Assembly (NCBI RefSeq): GCF_002197845.1
Contig: NZ_NIDE01000004.1
Span: 310,001-374,000 of the forward strand
From: Fimbriiglobus ruber
GTDB lineage: Bacteria > Planctomycetota > Planctomycetia > Gemmatales > Gemmataceae
Direction of reading: 5' to 3'
Length of the DNA: 64,000 nt
Shown: one piece after another, positions 55,946-64,000 of the stretch
Position numbering within the stretch: position 1 is the stretch's first letter
How the letters are laid out: the number at the start of each line of letters is the position of its first letter
Notes under the pieces: model-generated
What the model was told of the DNA's origin: nothing
The model's input: the letters and a program-made list of their open reading frames with translations, nothing else
Databases searched by the model: none
Made by a program: the position numbers and the translations under genes

Positions 55946-57082
55946 TTACCAATCGCCGCCGCCACCACCGAAGTCGCCACCACCGCCGCCAAAGTCGCCG
56001 CCACCGGTGTCACCACCGAAGTCGCCACCACCGACGTCATCCCCGCCGCCACCGGTGTCACCGAAGTCACCGCCACCGGTGTCGTCGCTGCCGCCGAAGT
56101 CGCCGCCGCCGCCGGCCTCGGCCCCGTTGTCGAAGTTACCCGCGCCGGTGTCGCCAGTACTCCCGCTGCCGGAATCCGAAGCGAAGGCATCGGTCGACAT
56201 GCTGTTGCCGCCGAAGAACGAGTTGTACATCCACATACCGGCCGCGGCGCCGAACATCCCGCCGAGGAAGCTGGTGAAGAACCCGCCACCACCGCCTCCA
56301 CCACCACCGCCATAGCCCCCGCCGCCGTAACCGCCACCCCCACCACCGCCACCTGTAAACGCACGGATCAGGGCGACCACGACCCAGACCGCGAGAATGG
56401 CAACCAGTCCGATGCAAATGTAACCGGCGATACCAGATCCTTCTTTATGGTGCTCCTCGTTGGCGACCGCTTGATGACCGCGGCCCGTCTTCTGCTCCGG
56501 AGCGGACGTGGATTTCAGTTCGTCGATGATCACGTTCGTCGCCGCGATCAGGCCCGAATCACGGCTGGCCTTCGCCTGATCGTCCGGTTTGCCGTGGGCG
56601 GCGACGATCTGCTCGATGAGAGGAGCACTCACTTTTTTGGCGTCTTTGTCCGGAAATTGCCGGTAGACATCCGTTTGTTCATCGACGAGCACTTTTACGT
56701 AATACCCCTCCGTCCGGAGGAAGACTAAGACAAAGATGCCTTGTTCGCTTTCTTGTGCGGCCAGCTTTTTCGCCCAGCTGCGAAAAAACGTCGATGCCTG
56801 CGATTTATCTTTGCGATACGCGTCGTAATCACCTTTCAGCGCCGAGGGCACATCCTTCTCGCCGACCGTCACAACGGAGAAGTGAGTCGGCGACCGGAAC
56901 GTCGTGTTTTCAAACGATTTTTTCGCGTTCTTGATCCCGTCCGCGGAAAACGCCCCGACGTTGTCCTCGACCCGCATGACGCCGGGCTGGGGGCCGTTCT
57001 TTTCCGCCCGCGCGGCCGGCGCGAGCCAGCCCGCGGCCAGAAGGCCACCGGTAATCGCGACCAGCGACAATATGCGTTTCAT
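55946..57082 (-). CDS. TPM domain protein with long Gly-rich tail
   Basis: Exported or membrane protein of 378 residues. A signal peptide ([20 protein letters not shown]) precedes a TPM domain (about residues 32-190; [20 protein letters not shown] and [18 protein letters not shown] blocks). A transmembrane helix [25 protein letters not shown] follows, then a tail of over 100 residues almost wholly of Gly, Asp and Ser, in which GGGDFGG units recur (encoded by cgccaccaccgaagt repeats). The start is chosen at the Met before KRILSLV. TPM proteins are envelope-stress or photosystem repair factors elsewhere; role here unknown. Confidence 0.85.
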   Translation of the reverse strand: MKRILSLVAITGGLLAAGWLAPAARAEKNGPQPGVMRVEDNVGAFSADGIKNAKKSFENTTFRSPTHFSVVTVGEKDVPSALKGDYDAYRKDKSQASTFFRSWAKKLAAQESEQGIFVLVFLRTEGYYVKVLVDEQTDVYRQFPDKDAKKVSAPLIEQIVAAHGKPDDQAKASRDSGLIAATNVIIDELKSTSAPEQKTGRGHQAVANEEHHKEGSGIAGYICIGLVAILAVWVVVALIRAFTGGGGGGGGYGGGGYGGGGGGGGGGFFTSFLGGMFGAAAGMWMYNSFFGGNSMSTDAFASDSGSGSTGDTGAGNFDNGAEAGGGGDFGGSDDTGGGDFGDTGGGGDDVGGGDFGGDTGGGDFGGGGGDFGGGGGDW

Positions 57083-57345
57083 CAGAAGCTCTCCTCTCGG
57101 TTCAACTCGGGAAAGCGGAGCATCCGCGCACAGCACGTTCGCCCTATTGTAGCGGTTCCGAACAGTTGCGTGACAGTCAGAATCGTCGGAACCGCGTCGG
57201 GCCGCCTGCCCGGGCCACCCCGGGCGGGTATCATGTCCCGCACGCCCGTCGCGGGCGCCACGACCCGACGAGCCGCCGGCCCGTCGGCGTCCAGTACGTC
57301 AAGGCGGCTCATCTGTTATACGCCCGAGGCGGGGAGATATTGACC

Positions 57346-57897
57346 GTGTCCCGGACGAGCGACGCGAAAATGAGGGCGACCACCATTCTGGCCGTCCGCA
57401 CCCCGACCGGGGCCGCCATCGGCGGGGACGGGCAGGTGACGCTCGGACAGGTGGTCATGAAGAGCGACGCCCGTAAAATCAGGCGATTGTACGACGGCAA
57501 GGTGGTGGCCGGATTCGCCGGGGCGGCCGCGGACGCCTTTAGTCTGTTGGAGCGGTTCGAGACCAAACTCCGCGACCACCAGGGCTCGGTCCCCAAGGCG
57601 GCGACCGAGCTGGCGAAAGAATGGCGGACCGACCGCGTCCTTCGCCGCCTGGAGGCGATGCTCATCGTCCTCGATAAGGACAATCTGCTCCTTCTAAGTG
57701 GCACGGGCGACGTGATCCAGCCGTCCGACAACGTCCTGGCGATCGGCTCCGGCGGCCCCTACGCCCTGGCCGCCGCGCGAGCCCTGACCGCACACACCGC
57801 GATGAAGCCCGGCGAAGTCGTCAAAGCCGCCCTCGAAATCGCCGGCGACATCTGCGTGTATACCAACCGGAATATCGAAGTCGTCGAACTGTCTTAA
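57346..57897 (+). CDS. hslV: ATP-dependent protease subunit HslV
   Basis: Threonine protease of the HslVU complex. From the GTG at 57346 it has 183 residues, with ggggag 9 nt before the start; an ATG at 57370 would remove the first eight. The sequence [18 protein letters not shown] places the catalytic Thr (Thr12, first of TT) after a short propeptide, unlike E. coli where it follows Met. [33 protein letters not shown] and the closing [10 protein letters not shown] are typical. Next gene on the same strand is hslU. Confidence 0.93.
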   Translation: MSRTSDAKMRATTILAVRTPTGAAIGGDGQVTLGQVVMKSDARKIRRLYDGKVVAGFAGAAADAFSLLERFETKLRDHQGSVPKAATELAKEWRTDRVLRRLEAMLIVLDKDNLLLLSGTGDVIQPSDNVLAIGSGGPYALAAARALTAHTAMKPGEVVKAALEIAGDICVYTNRNIEVVELS

Positions 57898-57900
57898 TGT

Positions 57901-57998
57901 CTTAAGTCGTCAAGTCATCAAGTCATCAGGTCGGAAGACAGACAACTTGCAGGTTTTCGACCTGATGACTTGACGACCTGATGACTTGACGACTTAGG
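57901..57998. repeat. Octamer-built palindrome between hslV and hslU
   Basis: Both arms are built from 8-base units of the form GTCRTCAR: left GTCGTCAA GTCATCAA GTCATCAG GTCG, right (complement) GTCGTCAA GTCATCAG GTCGTCAA GTCATCAG GTCG. The right arm has one extra unit, so the hairpin has a bulge. It fills the gap between hslV and hslU and starts 3 bp after the hslV stop. Confidence 0.85.
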
Positions 57999-58014
57999 AT
58001 GACGGGAGATTGCG

Positions 58015-59367
58015 ATGGCAGACATGACGCCGCGGCAAGTCGTCGCCGAGTTGGACCGGTACATCGTCGGCCAGACGGCGGCCAAGAAGGCTGTCGCGGT
58101 CGCCATCCGGAATCGCTGGCGGCGACAACAACTTCCCGCGGACCTGCGGAAAGATGTCACCCCGAAGAACATCATCCTCATCGGCCCGACCGGGGTGGGG
58201 AAGACGGAAATCGCCCGCCGATTAGCCCAGCTCGTCGGCGCGCCGTTCGTCAAAGTCGAGGCGACCAAGTTCACGGAAGTCGGGTACGTCGGCCGGGACG
58301 TGGAAAGCATGATCCGCGACCTGACCGATTCGGCCGTGGCGATGGTCAAGCAGCGGCTCAAAGATCAAGTCCGCGAGAAAGCCGCCGAAAAAGTCTCCGA
58401 ACGGTTACTGGATTTGCTCGTCCCCGGGCCGAAGTCGACCCCGTGGGAGCCCGAGTCCGATGGAGAAGGAGAGGAACAGGAGCGGCGGCAGCGAACGCGG
58501 GAGAAGATGAAAGCCCGCCTGGAAGCGGGCGACCTCGAAGACCGGACGGTCGAGCTGGCCGTTGAGCAGAAGAACACGCCCGTGCAAATCTTCTCCAACC
58601 TCGGGATGGAGAACATGGACGTTGACCTGCAAAACATGTTCGAGAAGATCATGCCGCGGAACAGCGCGCCGCGGCAACTCACGATCCGCGAAGCCCGCAA
58701 GGTGCTTTTGGAACAAGAGTCCGAAGCGCTGATCGACCGCGCGGCCGTCTCCGAGCAGGCGGTCGACCTGGTGGAAAATCACGGGATGGTCTTCCTCGAC
58801 GAGATCGACAAAATCTGCGGCCCGCACGGGGCGTCCGCCGGCCCGGACGTCTCCCGACAAGGCGTTCAGCGGGACTTGCTCCCGGTGGTCGAGGGGACGA
58901 CCGTGAACACCCGGCACGGGCCGGTGAAGACGGACCACATCCTGTTCATCGCCGCCGGCGCCTTCCACGTGGCCAAGCCGTCCGACCTGATGCCGGAACT
59001 TCAGGGCCGGTTCCCGATCCGGGTCGAGCTAACCGACCTCACCCGAGACGACTTCCTCCGCATCCTGACCGAGCCGAAGCACGCGCTCACCAAGCAGTAC
59101 GCCGAGTTGCTCAAGACCGAAGGCGTCGACCTAGACTTCACGCCGGACGGCGTCGAGGCACTGGCCGACCTCGCGTTCGAGCTGAACCGGACGAGCCAAA
59201 ACATCGGGGCCCGGCGGTTACACACGATCCTGGAGCGGGTCGTCGAGGACGTCAGCTTCGAAGGTCCGGACCTGCCGGACAAGCGGGTCATCATCGACGG
59301 CAAACTCGTCCGCGAAAAGATCGGCGCGATCACCAAGAAGGACGACCTGAGCAAATACATCCTGTAA
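58015..59367 (+). CDS. hslU: ATP-dependent protease ATPase subunit HslU
   Basis: AAA+ unfoldase of 450 residues that feeds proteins to HslV. Walker A is GPTGVGKTE (residues 62-70), the pore loop GYVGRDVES follows, and Walker B is MVFLDEIDKI. The I domain lies between (about 110-240). The sensor and C-terminal RRLHTILERVVEDVSFE and the tail DLSKYIL (inserts into HslV) are present. Start ATG has gggag 8 nt before it. The hairpin of octamers separates it from hslV. Confidence 0.95.
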   Translation: MADMTPRQVVAELDRYIVGQTAAKKAVAVAIRNRWRRQQLPADLRKDVTPKNIILIGPTGVGKTEIARRLAQLVGAPFVKVEATKFTEVGYVGRDVESMIRDLTDSAVAMVKQRLKDQVREKAAEKVSERLLDLLVPGPKSTPWEPESDGEGEEQERRQRTREKMKARLEAGDLEDRTVELAVEQKNTPVQIFSNLGMENMDVDLQNMFEKIMPRNSAPRQLTIREARKVLLEQESEALIDRAAVSEQAVDLVENHGMVFLDEIDKICGPHGASAGPDVSRQGVQRDLLPVVEGTTVNTRHGPVKTDHILFIAAGAFHVAKPSDLMPELQGRFPIRVELTDLTRDDFLRILTEPKHALTKQYAELLKTEGVDLDFTPDGVEALADLAFELNRTSQNIGARRLHTILERVVEDVSFEGPDLPDKRVIIDGKLVREKIGAITKKDDLSKYIL

Positions 59368-59432
59368 GGGCGGAGGCCGCGGGTCGTCAGCCCGTCAGCA
59401 TTTGAAATTCATTCGCAGTCGAGGTGGGCTTT

Positions 59433-59732
59433 ATGCTCGAAAATGCGAACGACACCGTGTCGCTGAGTACGTTCAAGCGAGACACGTCGAAGGTGGCCGA
59501 GCAGCTGAGAAAGACCGGCCGTCCCGTCGTCCTTACTGTGAACGGTAAAGCCGAAATGGTCGTGCAGGACGCAGCCGCCTATCAGCGGCTGGTAACGCTG
59601 GCAGAACAAGCGGAGATGTACTCATTCCTTCGCGCGGGCAAAGTCGAAGTGGATGCCGGTCGGACACTTCCCGCACTCGAAGCCCTGGACGCGATCGCAA
59701 AGAAGCACAAGCTCACCGGAAAGAAGACGTGA
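59433..59732 (+). CDS. Phd/YefM-type antitoxin-like protein, orphan
   Basis: Short protein of 99 residues. The N-terminus DTVSLSTFKRDTSKVAEQLRKTGRPVVLTVNGKAEMVVQDAAAYQRLV is the Phd/YefM antitoxin DNA-binding domain; the C-terminal half would bind a toxin. A gaggtgg site lies 6 nt before the ATG. A RelE/ParE-type toxin normally follows directly, but here only a short gap and a 160-bp palindrome follow. It may be an orphan regulator or the survivor of a disrupted pair. Confidence 0.82.
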   Translation: MLENANDTVSLSTFKRDTSKVAEQLRKTGRPVVLTVNGKAEMVVQDAAAYQRLVTLAEQAEMYSFLRAGKVEVDAGRTLPALEALDAIAKKHKLTGKKT

Positions 59733-59793
59733 GTGGCTCATGAAGCGGTAGAGGTGGAAGGGCGTAAACATCCCGTTGCAATAACCCCCGCGC

Positions 59794-59953
59794 CGGCGCT
59801 CGGCGCGGGTCTCCGACCCCGCCGTTCGGCCCGACCGCAGGTCTCCCGTCCCTCGGCACGTGCCCATCCGGTCGGTGTCTCGTGCGTCGCGCGTCGGACG
59901 GGAGACCTGCGGTCGGGCCGAACGGCGGGGTCGGAGACCCGCGCCGAGCGCCG
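59794..59953. repeat. Palindrome with 58-bp perfect arms (cgcgggtctccgaccccgcc type)
   Basis: Arms 59794-59851 and 59896-59953 are exact reverse complements over 58 bp, with a 44-base loop. It sits in the gap between the orphan antitoxin and nikR, where a toxin gene would be expected. Largest palindrome in the window. No coding content. Confidence 0.9.
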
Positions 59954-59973
59954 AATGTTCCGACGTCTTCAAA

Positions 59974-60438
59974 TCAGTGTGGATGCGGGTGATCGTGCGG
60001 ATGCGGATGGGCGTGGCCGTTCGCGGTCTCGTCCGTCGCGCGGACGACGACCAGTTGCGCGTGGTGGATGCCTTTCAACCCGCTGAGGTCGGCGGCCAGA
60101 CGTTGGAGGTCCAGGGCCGGGCCGCGGAGGGCGATCACCTCCATGCACAGGTCGTGGTCGAGGTGAACGTGCATCGTCGCCACCACCCGCTCCCCGTGTG
60201 CGTGCTGGATGTCCAACATCTTGTCGGTGAGCCGCGTCTTGTGGTGGTCGTAGACCAGCGTCAGGCTGGCCGCCACGTCCGCCGCGTCCGCCGCCCACGC
60301 GGTCGTCGTTAACTTTTCCCGTAGCAGTTGGCGGATCGCTTCACTCCGGGTCGCGAACCGCCCCTGCTCGCAAAACTGGTCGAACGATTCGAGCAAGTCG
60401 GCTTCGAGCGACACCGAGAACCGGACTAATTCCGACAT
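59974..60438 (-). CDS. nikR: Nickel-responsive transcriptional regulator NikR
   Basis: Ribbon-helix-helix nickel sensor of 154 residues. The RHH domain (residues 4-42: VRFSVSLEADLLESFDQFCE, TRSEAIRQLLREKL) is followed by the ACT-like metal domain. All four Ni ligands are conserved with E. coli spacing: His79, His90, His92, Cys98 (QHAHG, MHVHLDHDLC). The C-terminal tail HAHPHPHDHPHPH is a His-rich extension that E. coli NikR lacks. Start is the Met before SELVRFS; upstream residues lack support. Confidence 0.93.
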   Translation of the reverse strand: MSELVRFSVSLEADLLESFDQFCEQGRFATRSEAIRQLLREKLTTTAWAADAADVAASLTLVYDHHKTRLTDKMLDIQHAHGERVVATMHVHLDHDLCMEVIALRGPALDLQRLAADLSGLKGIHHAQLVVVRATDETANGHAHPHPHDHPHPH

Positions 60439-60549
60439 CGTAGTTTCCCCCGCGGCACACCGTACACCGACACGCCGGAACACATCCACCCAGCCTTTTC
60501 CGTTCCCCGTCGAGAAAGGCCGACAAAAGGATTGACCTTCCGACTCGCA

Positions 60550-60576
60550 GTGTTACTATTTTCAAAACCGTAACAA
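60550..60576. promoter_or_regulatory. Putative NikR operator (GTGTTAC-N13-GTAACA)
   Basis: GTGTTAC at 60550-60556 and GTAACAA at 60570-60576 are inverted half-sites with 13 bases between. It lies in the divergent region between nikR and the pseudopilin gene, 111 bp from the nikR start and 30 bp from the GTG of the pseudopilin gene. The half-site GTGTTAC with N13/14 is, from memory, one described for a Geobacter NikR, distinct from the E. coli GTATGA-N16-TCATAC. Binding is inferred. Confidence 0.6.
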
Positions 60577-60606
60577 CGGAGCCCGACACTTTCCCCGAGG
60601 TCCGCC

Positions 60607-61500
60607 GTGACGAGACACCCCCGCCGGTCCGCGTTCACTCTCGTGGAGTTGCTGGTCGTCATCGCCATCATCGCGGTTCTGATCGGCCTCCTGCTGCCGG
60701 CGGTTCAGAAAGTCCGCAGTGCGGCCCGAAAGACGCAGTGCCAAAACAACATGCGGCAGATCGGGCTCGCCACCTTGCAATACTACGACGCGACTCAGGG
60801 TGCGTTCTTTCTGCACCACCCGTTCGACGCCGACGTGCTGGCAAACCTGGCCGACGCCAACTCGTTCGCCGAGATCTACTGGGAAGACAAAATCCTGCCC
60901 TTCATCGGGGCGAACTGGGAAGCAAACACGACGCTGACGAACGCCGGCCAGAACAACCCGACCGAAGTCATCTACCGATGCCCGGACGACAATTCCGTCC
61001 GGCAGGCGTTTCTCAACGCGGGCGTGATCGACGGGTGGGCCAACCGGACCAGCTACCTCTTGAACTCTCAGCTCAGCCACAAGACCCGCCGGTGGGGCCG
61101 GTGGAATCAGGCCAGCCTCACGGACAACGTTGGGTCGTCCAACTTTATCGCGTACTGCGAACGGAACGCGGCCGCGATTCTGGCCGACACGGTTCTTGCG
61201 GGCGACCCCCGGCAGGACGATTACGACATCTGGCTGGGCGTCACCTACTTCCAGCCGTGGATCGCGACCACGCGGCACGGCGGCTACCCGAATTACCTGT
61301 TCCTGGACGGGCACGTCGCGCCGTATCAGTGGCTGCCACTCGACGGGACGAGCCCGGCCGGGATTTTCATGTTCCCGGACTTCTACCGATTCCCCAGCAC
61401 CACCACCACGGTCGGGTACGTCATCTCTCCGATCCGGATCACGACGCAAGGGTTCTACTCGACCGAGACCTCGAACGACGACCCGTGGGGCGGGAACTAG
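60607..61500 (+). CDS. DUF1559 type IV pseudopilin-like protein
   Basis: Planctomycete pseudopilin of 297 residues starting at GTG. The prepilin signal is classic: [27 protein letters not shown], with Phe at +1 and Glu at +5 of the mature protein. The rest is the DUF1559 domain ([46 protein letters not shown] close to the C-terminus). DUF1559 proteins are secreted by a type II/IV pilus-like machine and are numerous in planctomycetes. A putative NikR operator lies just before it. Confidence 0.95.
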   Translation: MTRHPRRSAFTLVELLVVIAIIAVLIGLLLPAVQKVRSAARKTQCQNNMRQIGLATLQYYDATQGAFFLHHPFDADVLANLADANSFAEIYWEDKILPFIGANWEANTTLTNAGQNNPTEVIYRCPDDNSVRQAFLNAGVIDGWANRTSYLLNSQLSHKTRRWGRWNQASLTDNVGSSNFIAYCERNAAAILADTVLAGDPRQDDYDIWLGVTYFQPWIATTRHGGYPNYLFLDGHVAPYQWLPLDGTSPAGIFMFPDFYRFPSTTTTVGYVISPIRITTQGFYSTETSNDDPWGGN

Positions 61501-61542
61501 ACCAGCCACCCAATCTGATTCTACCCCGGGAGTACGCGGACC

Positions 61543-62007
61543 GTGAAGACTCTCCACCGGATCTGGCTCTTGGCCCTGTTCGCGGCTGCCGCAGGCTGCG
61601 AAAAGTCGCCCCCGCCTCCGCCCGAGAAGATTGCAACGGGTGCGGAAAAGGTTGCCCATGTCTTTTTCGAAGCCCTGATGCACGAAGACTGGACCGCCGC
61701 TTACGACACCCTCGACCCGGACAGCCGGGCGTGGTGCGGCAAAGACCAGTTCACGACCAAGGCCAAGGCGTACCTGGGCCAGATCGGGTTTACCCCGACA
61801 GAAGTCGGGGTCGCGGCGAGTGAGACCGCGGACTCGGCCTCCGCCGTCGCCGTCTTCCGCGGCGTGTCGGGGACCAGCCCGAAGCAGCACAAGGACGGCA
61901 CCGCGCTGCACCGGACGCCGACCGGGTGGGCGGTGGTTCTGCGAAAGAACTTCGGTGTCGAATCCGCTACCCCGCCGCCCGCGCCGTCGAAAGGCGGCAA
62001 GGGTTAA
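61543..62007 (+). CDS. Small lipoprotein of unknown function (NTF2/DUF-like)
   Basis: Lipoprotein of 154 residues starting at GTG. The signal ends at the lipobox AAAAGC (Cys19), then KSPPPPPEK linker. The mature region EKVAHVFFEALMHEDWTAAYDTLDPDSRAWCGKDQFTTKAKAY looks like a cystatin/NTF2-like domain. Ends Pro/Lys-rich (ATPPPAPSKGGKG). 42 nt after the pseudopilin stop, same strand, so likely co-expressed. Function unknown. Confidence 0.78.
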   Translation: MKTLHRIWLLALFAAAAGCEKSPPPPPEKIATGAEKVAHVFFEALMHEDWTAAYDTLDPDSRAWCGKDQFTTKAKAYLGQIGFTPTEVGVAASETADSASAVAVFRGVSGTSPKQHKDGTALHRTPTGWAVVLRKNFGVESATPPPAPSKGGKG

Positions 62008-62043
62008 GGTCGTGGTCCACATCCTGTCGCGGGAAAATCACTC

Positions 62044-64000
62044 GTGGCACCAGCACCCATAGCCCGATTCCCGGCCCGCTCTCCGGCCGGTGGCGTAAAC
62101 GATCCCGCCGGCCCGGACGCGCTGCGCGCCCGCGCGGAAACGGCCACCGCTGCCGGGCGGTGGGACGACGCGATCGCCGATTGCACGACCGCTGTCGAAG
62201 CCGATTTCAACTTACTGGTTGTAGTCTCGGCACGCATTCTGGCGGTCGCCACACGGGGCGATGCGACCGCCAGCCGGGTGGCTGCGCGTCAGATCGACGC
62301 GCTTCAAACGAGCCTCACCCAATCGTACCTGTTGCGCGGCACGACGCACGCGCGGGCCGGCCGCGACGACCGCGCGTGCGCCGACTTCACCCACGTCCTC
62401 CGCCTCGTCCCCGACCACGCCGGCGCCCTTGTCGCCCGCGGCGACGCCTACCGACGACAGGAACAGTACGATCTGGCGAAGGCGGACTACGTCGCGGCCA
62501 CCCGGCACGAACCGACCCTCGCGGTTGCCCGGTGCGGGTTGGGCGAAGTCGCACTTCATCTCGGCGACTTCGCGGCCGCCGTTACCGACTTCACGACCGC
62601 GATTCGCCTCGACCCGGAACCCGCGGCACCATACCTCGGCCGCGGCCGGGCTGTACTCGAACTCGGCGACCTGCCCGCCGCGCGAGCCGACTTCGACCGG
62701 GCACTCGCCCGCGCCCCCGAATCCGCCACCGCCCACTATTACCGCGGCCTCTGCCTGGCCCGTGCGAACGACTCCGCGGCAGCCCTCGAAGACTTCGGGC
62801 GAGCGCTGGAACTCGATGCGACTCTCGCGCCCGCTTACCTCGCCCGCGGCGAAACCCACCGTACCGTCGGCGCGCTCGAAACCGCCCTGGCGGATCTCGA
62901 CGAATACCTGCGCCGCGACCCGGCTTCGGTCGCCGGCCTGACAATGCGTGGGGAAATTCACCAGGACCGGTGCAACCACGACTGCGCCGTGGCCGATTTC
63001 GACGCGGCACTTGGCTATGCCCCCGACGGAGGCGATCTGTACGTCCGCCGGGCACGGGCGCTGTGCTTGAAGGCGGGCCAGACCGCCGCCGCGGACTCGC
63101 TCGCCGAAGCGCTGCGCTTGTACCCCAAGGCGTCCGCGCGCGGCTCCGCTGCCCAAGAACCGATAGGAATTCTCGCGCTCGCCGGCGAAACCGCCCCATC
63201 TCCGGGCGCGGTCGCATTCGAGCGGGGACTGGCATACCAGCAAGACGGCGACGCCGACCGCGCGCTGGCGGCTTACGACGACGCGATTCTCCTCGATCCG
63301 GATTACGCGGCCGCGTACCGGGAACGGGGGCAATTGCACCGGCAGGCGGGCCGGGGCCGGCAGGCGCTCGACGATTTCTCGACCGCCATCCGCCTCGCCC
63401 CGGACGAGCCCGAAACGTACTTACGCCGCGGGAGTACGTACCTCGCGGTCGGGCAACTCGACCGCGCGACCGCCGACTTCGACGCGGCCTTGCGACTCGA
63501 TCCCGATTTGGCCGCGGCTTACGCGAACCGCGGACTCGTCCGCGTGAAGCAGGGTGACCCACACGCCGCGGCGGCCGACGCGACCGCGGCCCTCCGGCTC
63601 GACCCCGCCCTGACCCGCGCGTACTTCGTCCGCGGGGCCGCCCGCGCGGCCCTCGGCCGGCACGCCGACGCGGTCGACGACTTCGATCATCTACTCGAAC
63701 TCGATCCGGCCGACGCCCTCGCGTACAACGAGCGCGGGGTGGTACTCGCGGACATGGGCGAGTACGAGCGGGCCGTTGCCGACTACGACCGGGCGATCGA
63801 ACTCAAACCGGCGTTCGTTCTGGCACGCTTCAACCGGGCGGTCGCCCTCCGCGCGAGCGGGAACCCCGGTGCCGCGGCGGCCGACCTCGACGAGGTGATC
63901 CGCCGCCAGCCACAATCCGCCCACGCGTACTACCACCGCGGTCTCGCCGCGTTCGACCTTGGTGATCACCCCCGGGCCGCGGCAGATTTAATCCGCGCGA
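62044..64000 (+). CDS. TPR repeat protein, runs off the window
   Basis: The open frame starts at GTG 62044 and has no stop up to the window end, giving at least 652 residues. It holds about 14 or more tetratricopeptide repeats (34-residue helix pairs), for example AYRERGQLHRQAGRGRQALDDFSTAIRLAPDE, AYANRGLVRVKQGDPHAAAADATAALRLDPAL (parts shown as short motifs: RGxxxxxxGxxxxAxxDFxxAIxLDP). The first 85 residues are not TPR-like. No catalytic domain is seen so far. TPR scaffolds of this size are common in planctomycetes; function unknown. Confidence 0.85.
   Translation, partial: MAPAPIARFPARSPAGGVNDPAGPDALRARAETATAAGRWDDAIADCTTAVEADFNLLVVVSARILAVATRGDATASRVAARQIDALQTSLTQSYLLRGTTHARAGRDDRACADFTHVLRLVPDHAGALVARGDAYRRQEQYDLAKADYVAATRHEPTLAVARCGLGEVALHLGDFAAAVTDFTTAIRLDPEPAAPYLGRGRAVLELGDLPAARADFDRALARAPESATAHYYRGLCLARANDSAAALEDFGRALELDATLAPAYLARGETHRTVGALETALADLDEYLRRDPASVAGLTMRGEIHQDRCNHDCAVADFDAALGYAPDGGDLYVRRARALCLKAGQTAAADSLAEALRLYPKASARGSAAQEPIGILALAGETAPSPGAVAFERGLAYQQDGDADRALAAYDDAILLDPDYAAAYRERGQLHRQAGRGRQALDDFSTAIRLAPDEPETYLRRGSTYLAVGQLDRATADFDAALRLDPDLAAAYANRGLVRVKQGDPHAAAADATAALRLDPALTRAYFVRGAARAALGRHADAVDDFDHLLELDPADALAYNERGVVLADMGEYERAVADYDRAIELKPAFVLARFNRAVALRASGNPGAAAADLDEVIRRQPQSAHAYYHRGLAAFDLGDHPRAAADLIRA

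Noticed and set aside
55946-56110. Simple-sequence repeat of cgccaccaccgaagt units as a non-coding microsatellite
   Set aside because: It encodes the Gly/Asp-rich tail of the TPM protein in frame.
59733-60086. 118-codon plus-strand frame starting right after the antitoxin as its toxin
   Set aside because: Most of it is the palindrome read in frame; no RelE/ParE motif.
61926-63557. 543-codon Arg/Pro-rich frame in the TPR region
   Set aside because: Alternate-frame artefact of the GC-rich TPR gene, which continues to the window end in its own frame.

Overview
The window is GC-rich bacterial DNA from a planctomycete, most likely a Gemmataceae member (Gemmata/Fimbriiglobus-like). This rests on gene families seen here: the paired DUF1549/DUF1553 cytochrome and DUF1501 proteins, a PVC-type membrane-bound dehydrogenase mosaic, a DUF1559 pseudopilin, a Ser/Thr kinase with a WD40 propeller next to its own ECF sigma factor, a giant surface protein with the LEDR N-terminal signature, and several unrelated families of long dispersed palindromes. 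The assignment is inference from family content; no rRNA or marker tree is available. No phage, transposase, CRISPR array or restriction system was found.

Layout. 0-6 kb: small tyrosine phosphatase plus alpha/beta hydrolase, then a DUF1549/DUF1501 pair. 6-9 kb (minus): ExbB and three ExbD proteins. 9-12 kb: UDP-glucuronate decarboxylase divergent from a GT-C-like membrane protein. 12-14 kb: small membrane protein, TrmJ-like methyltransferase, tRNA-Cys. 14.4-21.4 kb: a 1664-residue mosaic protein and an unknown secreted protein. 21.6-27.7 kb (minus): heavy-metal RND efflux operon with His-rich accessories. 27.8-35 kb: aldo/keto reductase, an esterase/metallopeptidase fusion, methyltransferase plus ATP-grasp-like protein, O-methyltransferase, mutarotase-like protein. 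35-45.4 kb: esterase, ECF sigma factor, frameshifted kinase-WD40, a DUF1501 remnant and a 1477-residue MBG/FG-GAP surface protein. 46-50 kb: tiny Cys-rich lipoprotein, DUF1501, Bfd/bacterioferritin with a likely Fur box. 50-57 kb: universal stress protein, MFS transporter, small unknowns, WD40 protein, TPM protein. 57-64 kb: HslVU protease, orphan antitoxin, NikR with a likely operator, pseudopilin, lipoprotein, and a TPR protein running off the end.

Functional themes. Metal handling recurs: His-rich RND exporter, NikR, bacterioferritin and Bfd. Envelope and extracellular functions dominate the rest: ExbBD, the PVC cytochromes, the surface adhesin-like protein, the pseudopilin and several lipoproteins. 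At least five structurally different long inverted repeats sit in intergenic gaps, two of them inside or next to operons, so repeat mobility is the main visible force on this region. The strongest new observations are: a GTGTTAC-N13-GTAACA operator beside nikR, a Fur-like palindrome at the bfd start, a sialate-esterase/HELAH fusion, a methyltransferase/ATP-grasp pair with overlapping genes, an octamer-built palindrome between hslV and hslU, and a one-base frameshift in the kinase-WD40 gene.
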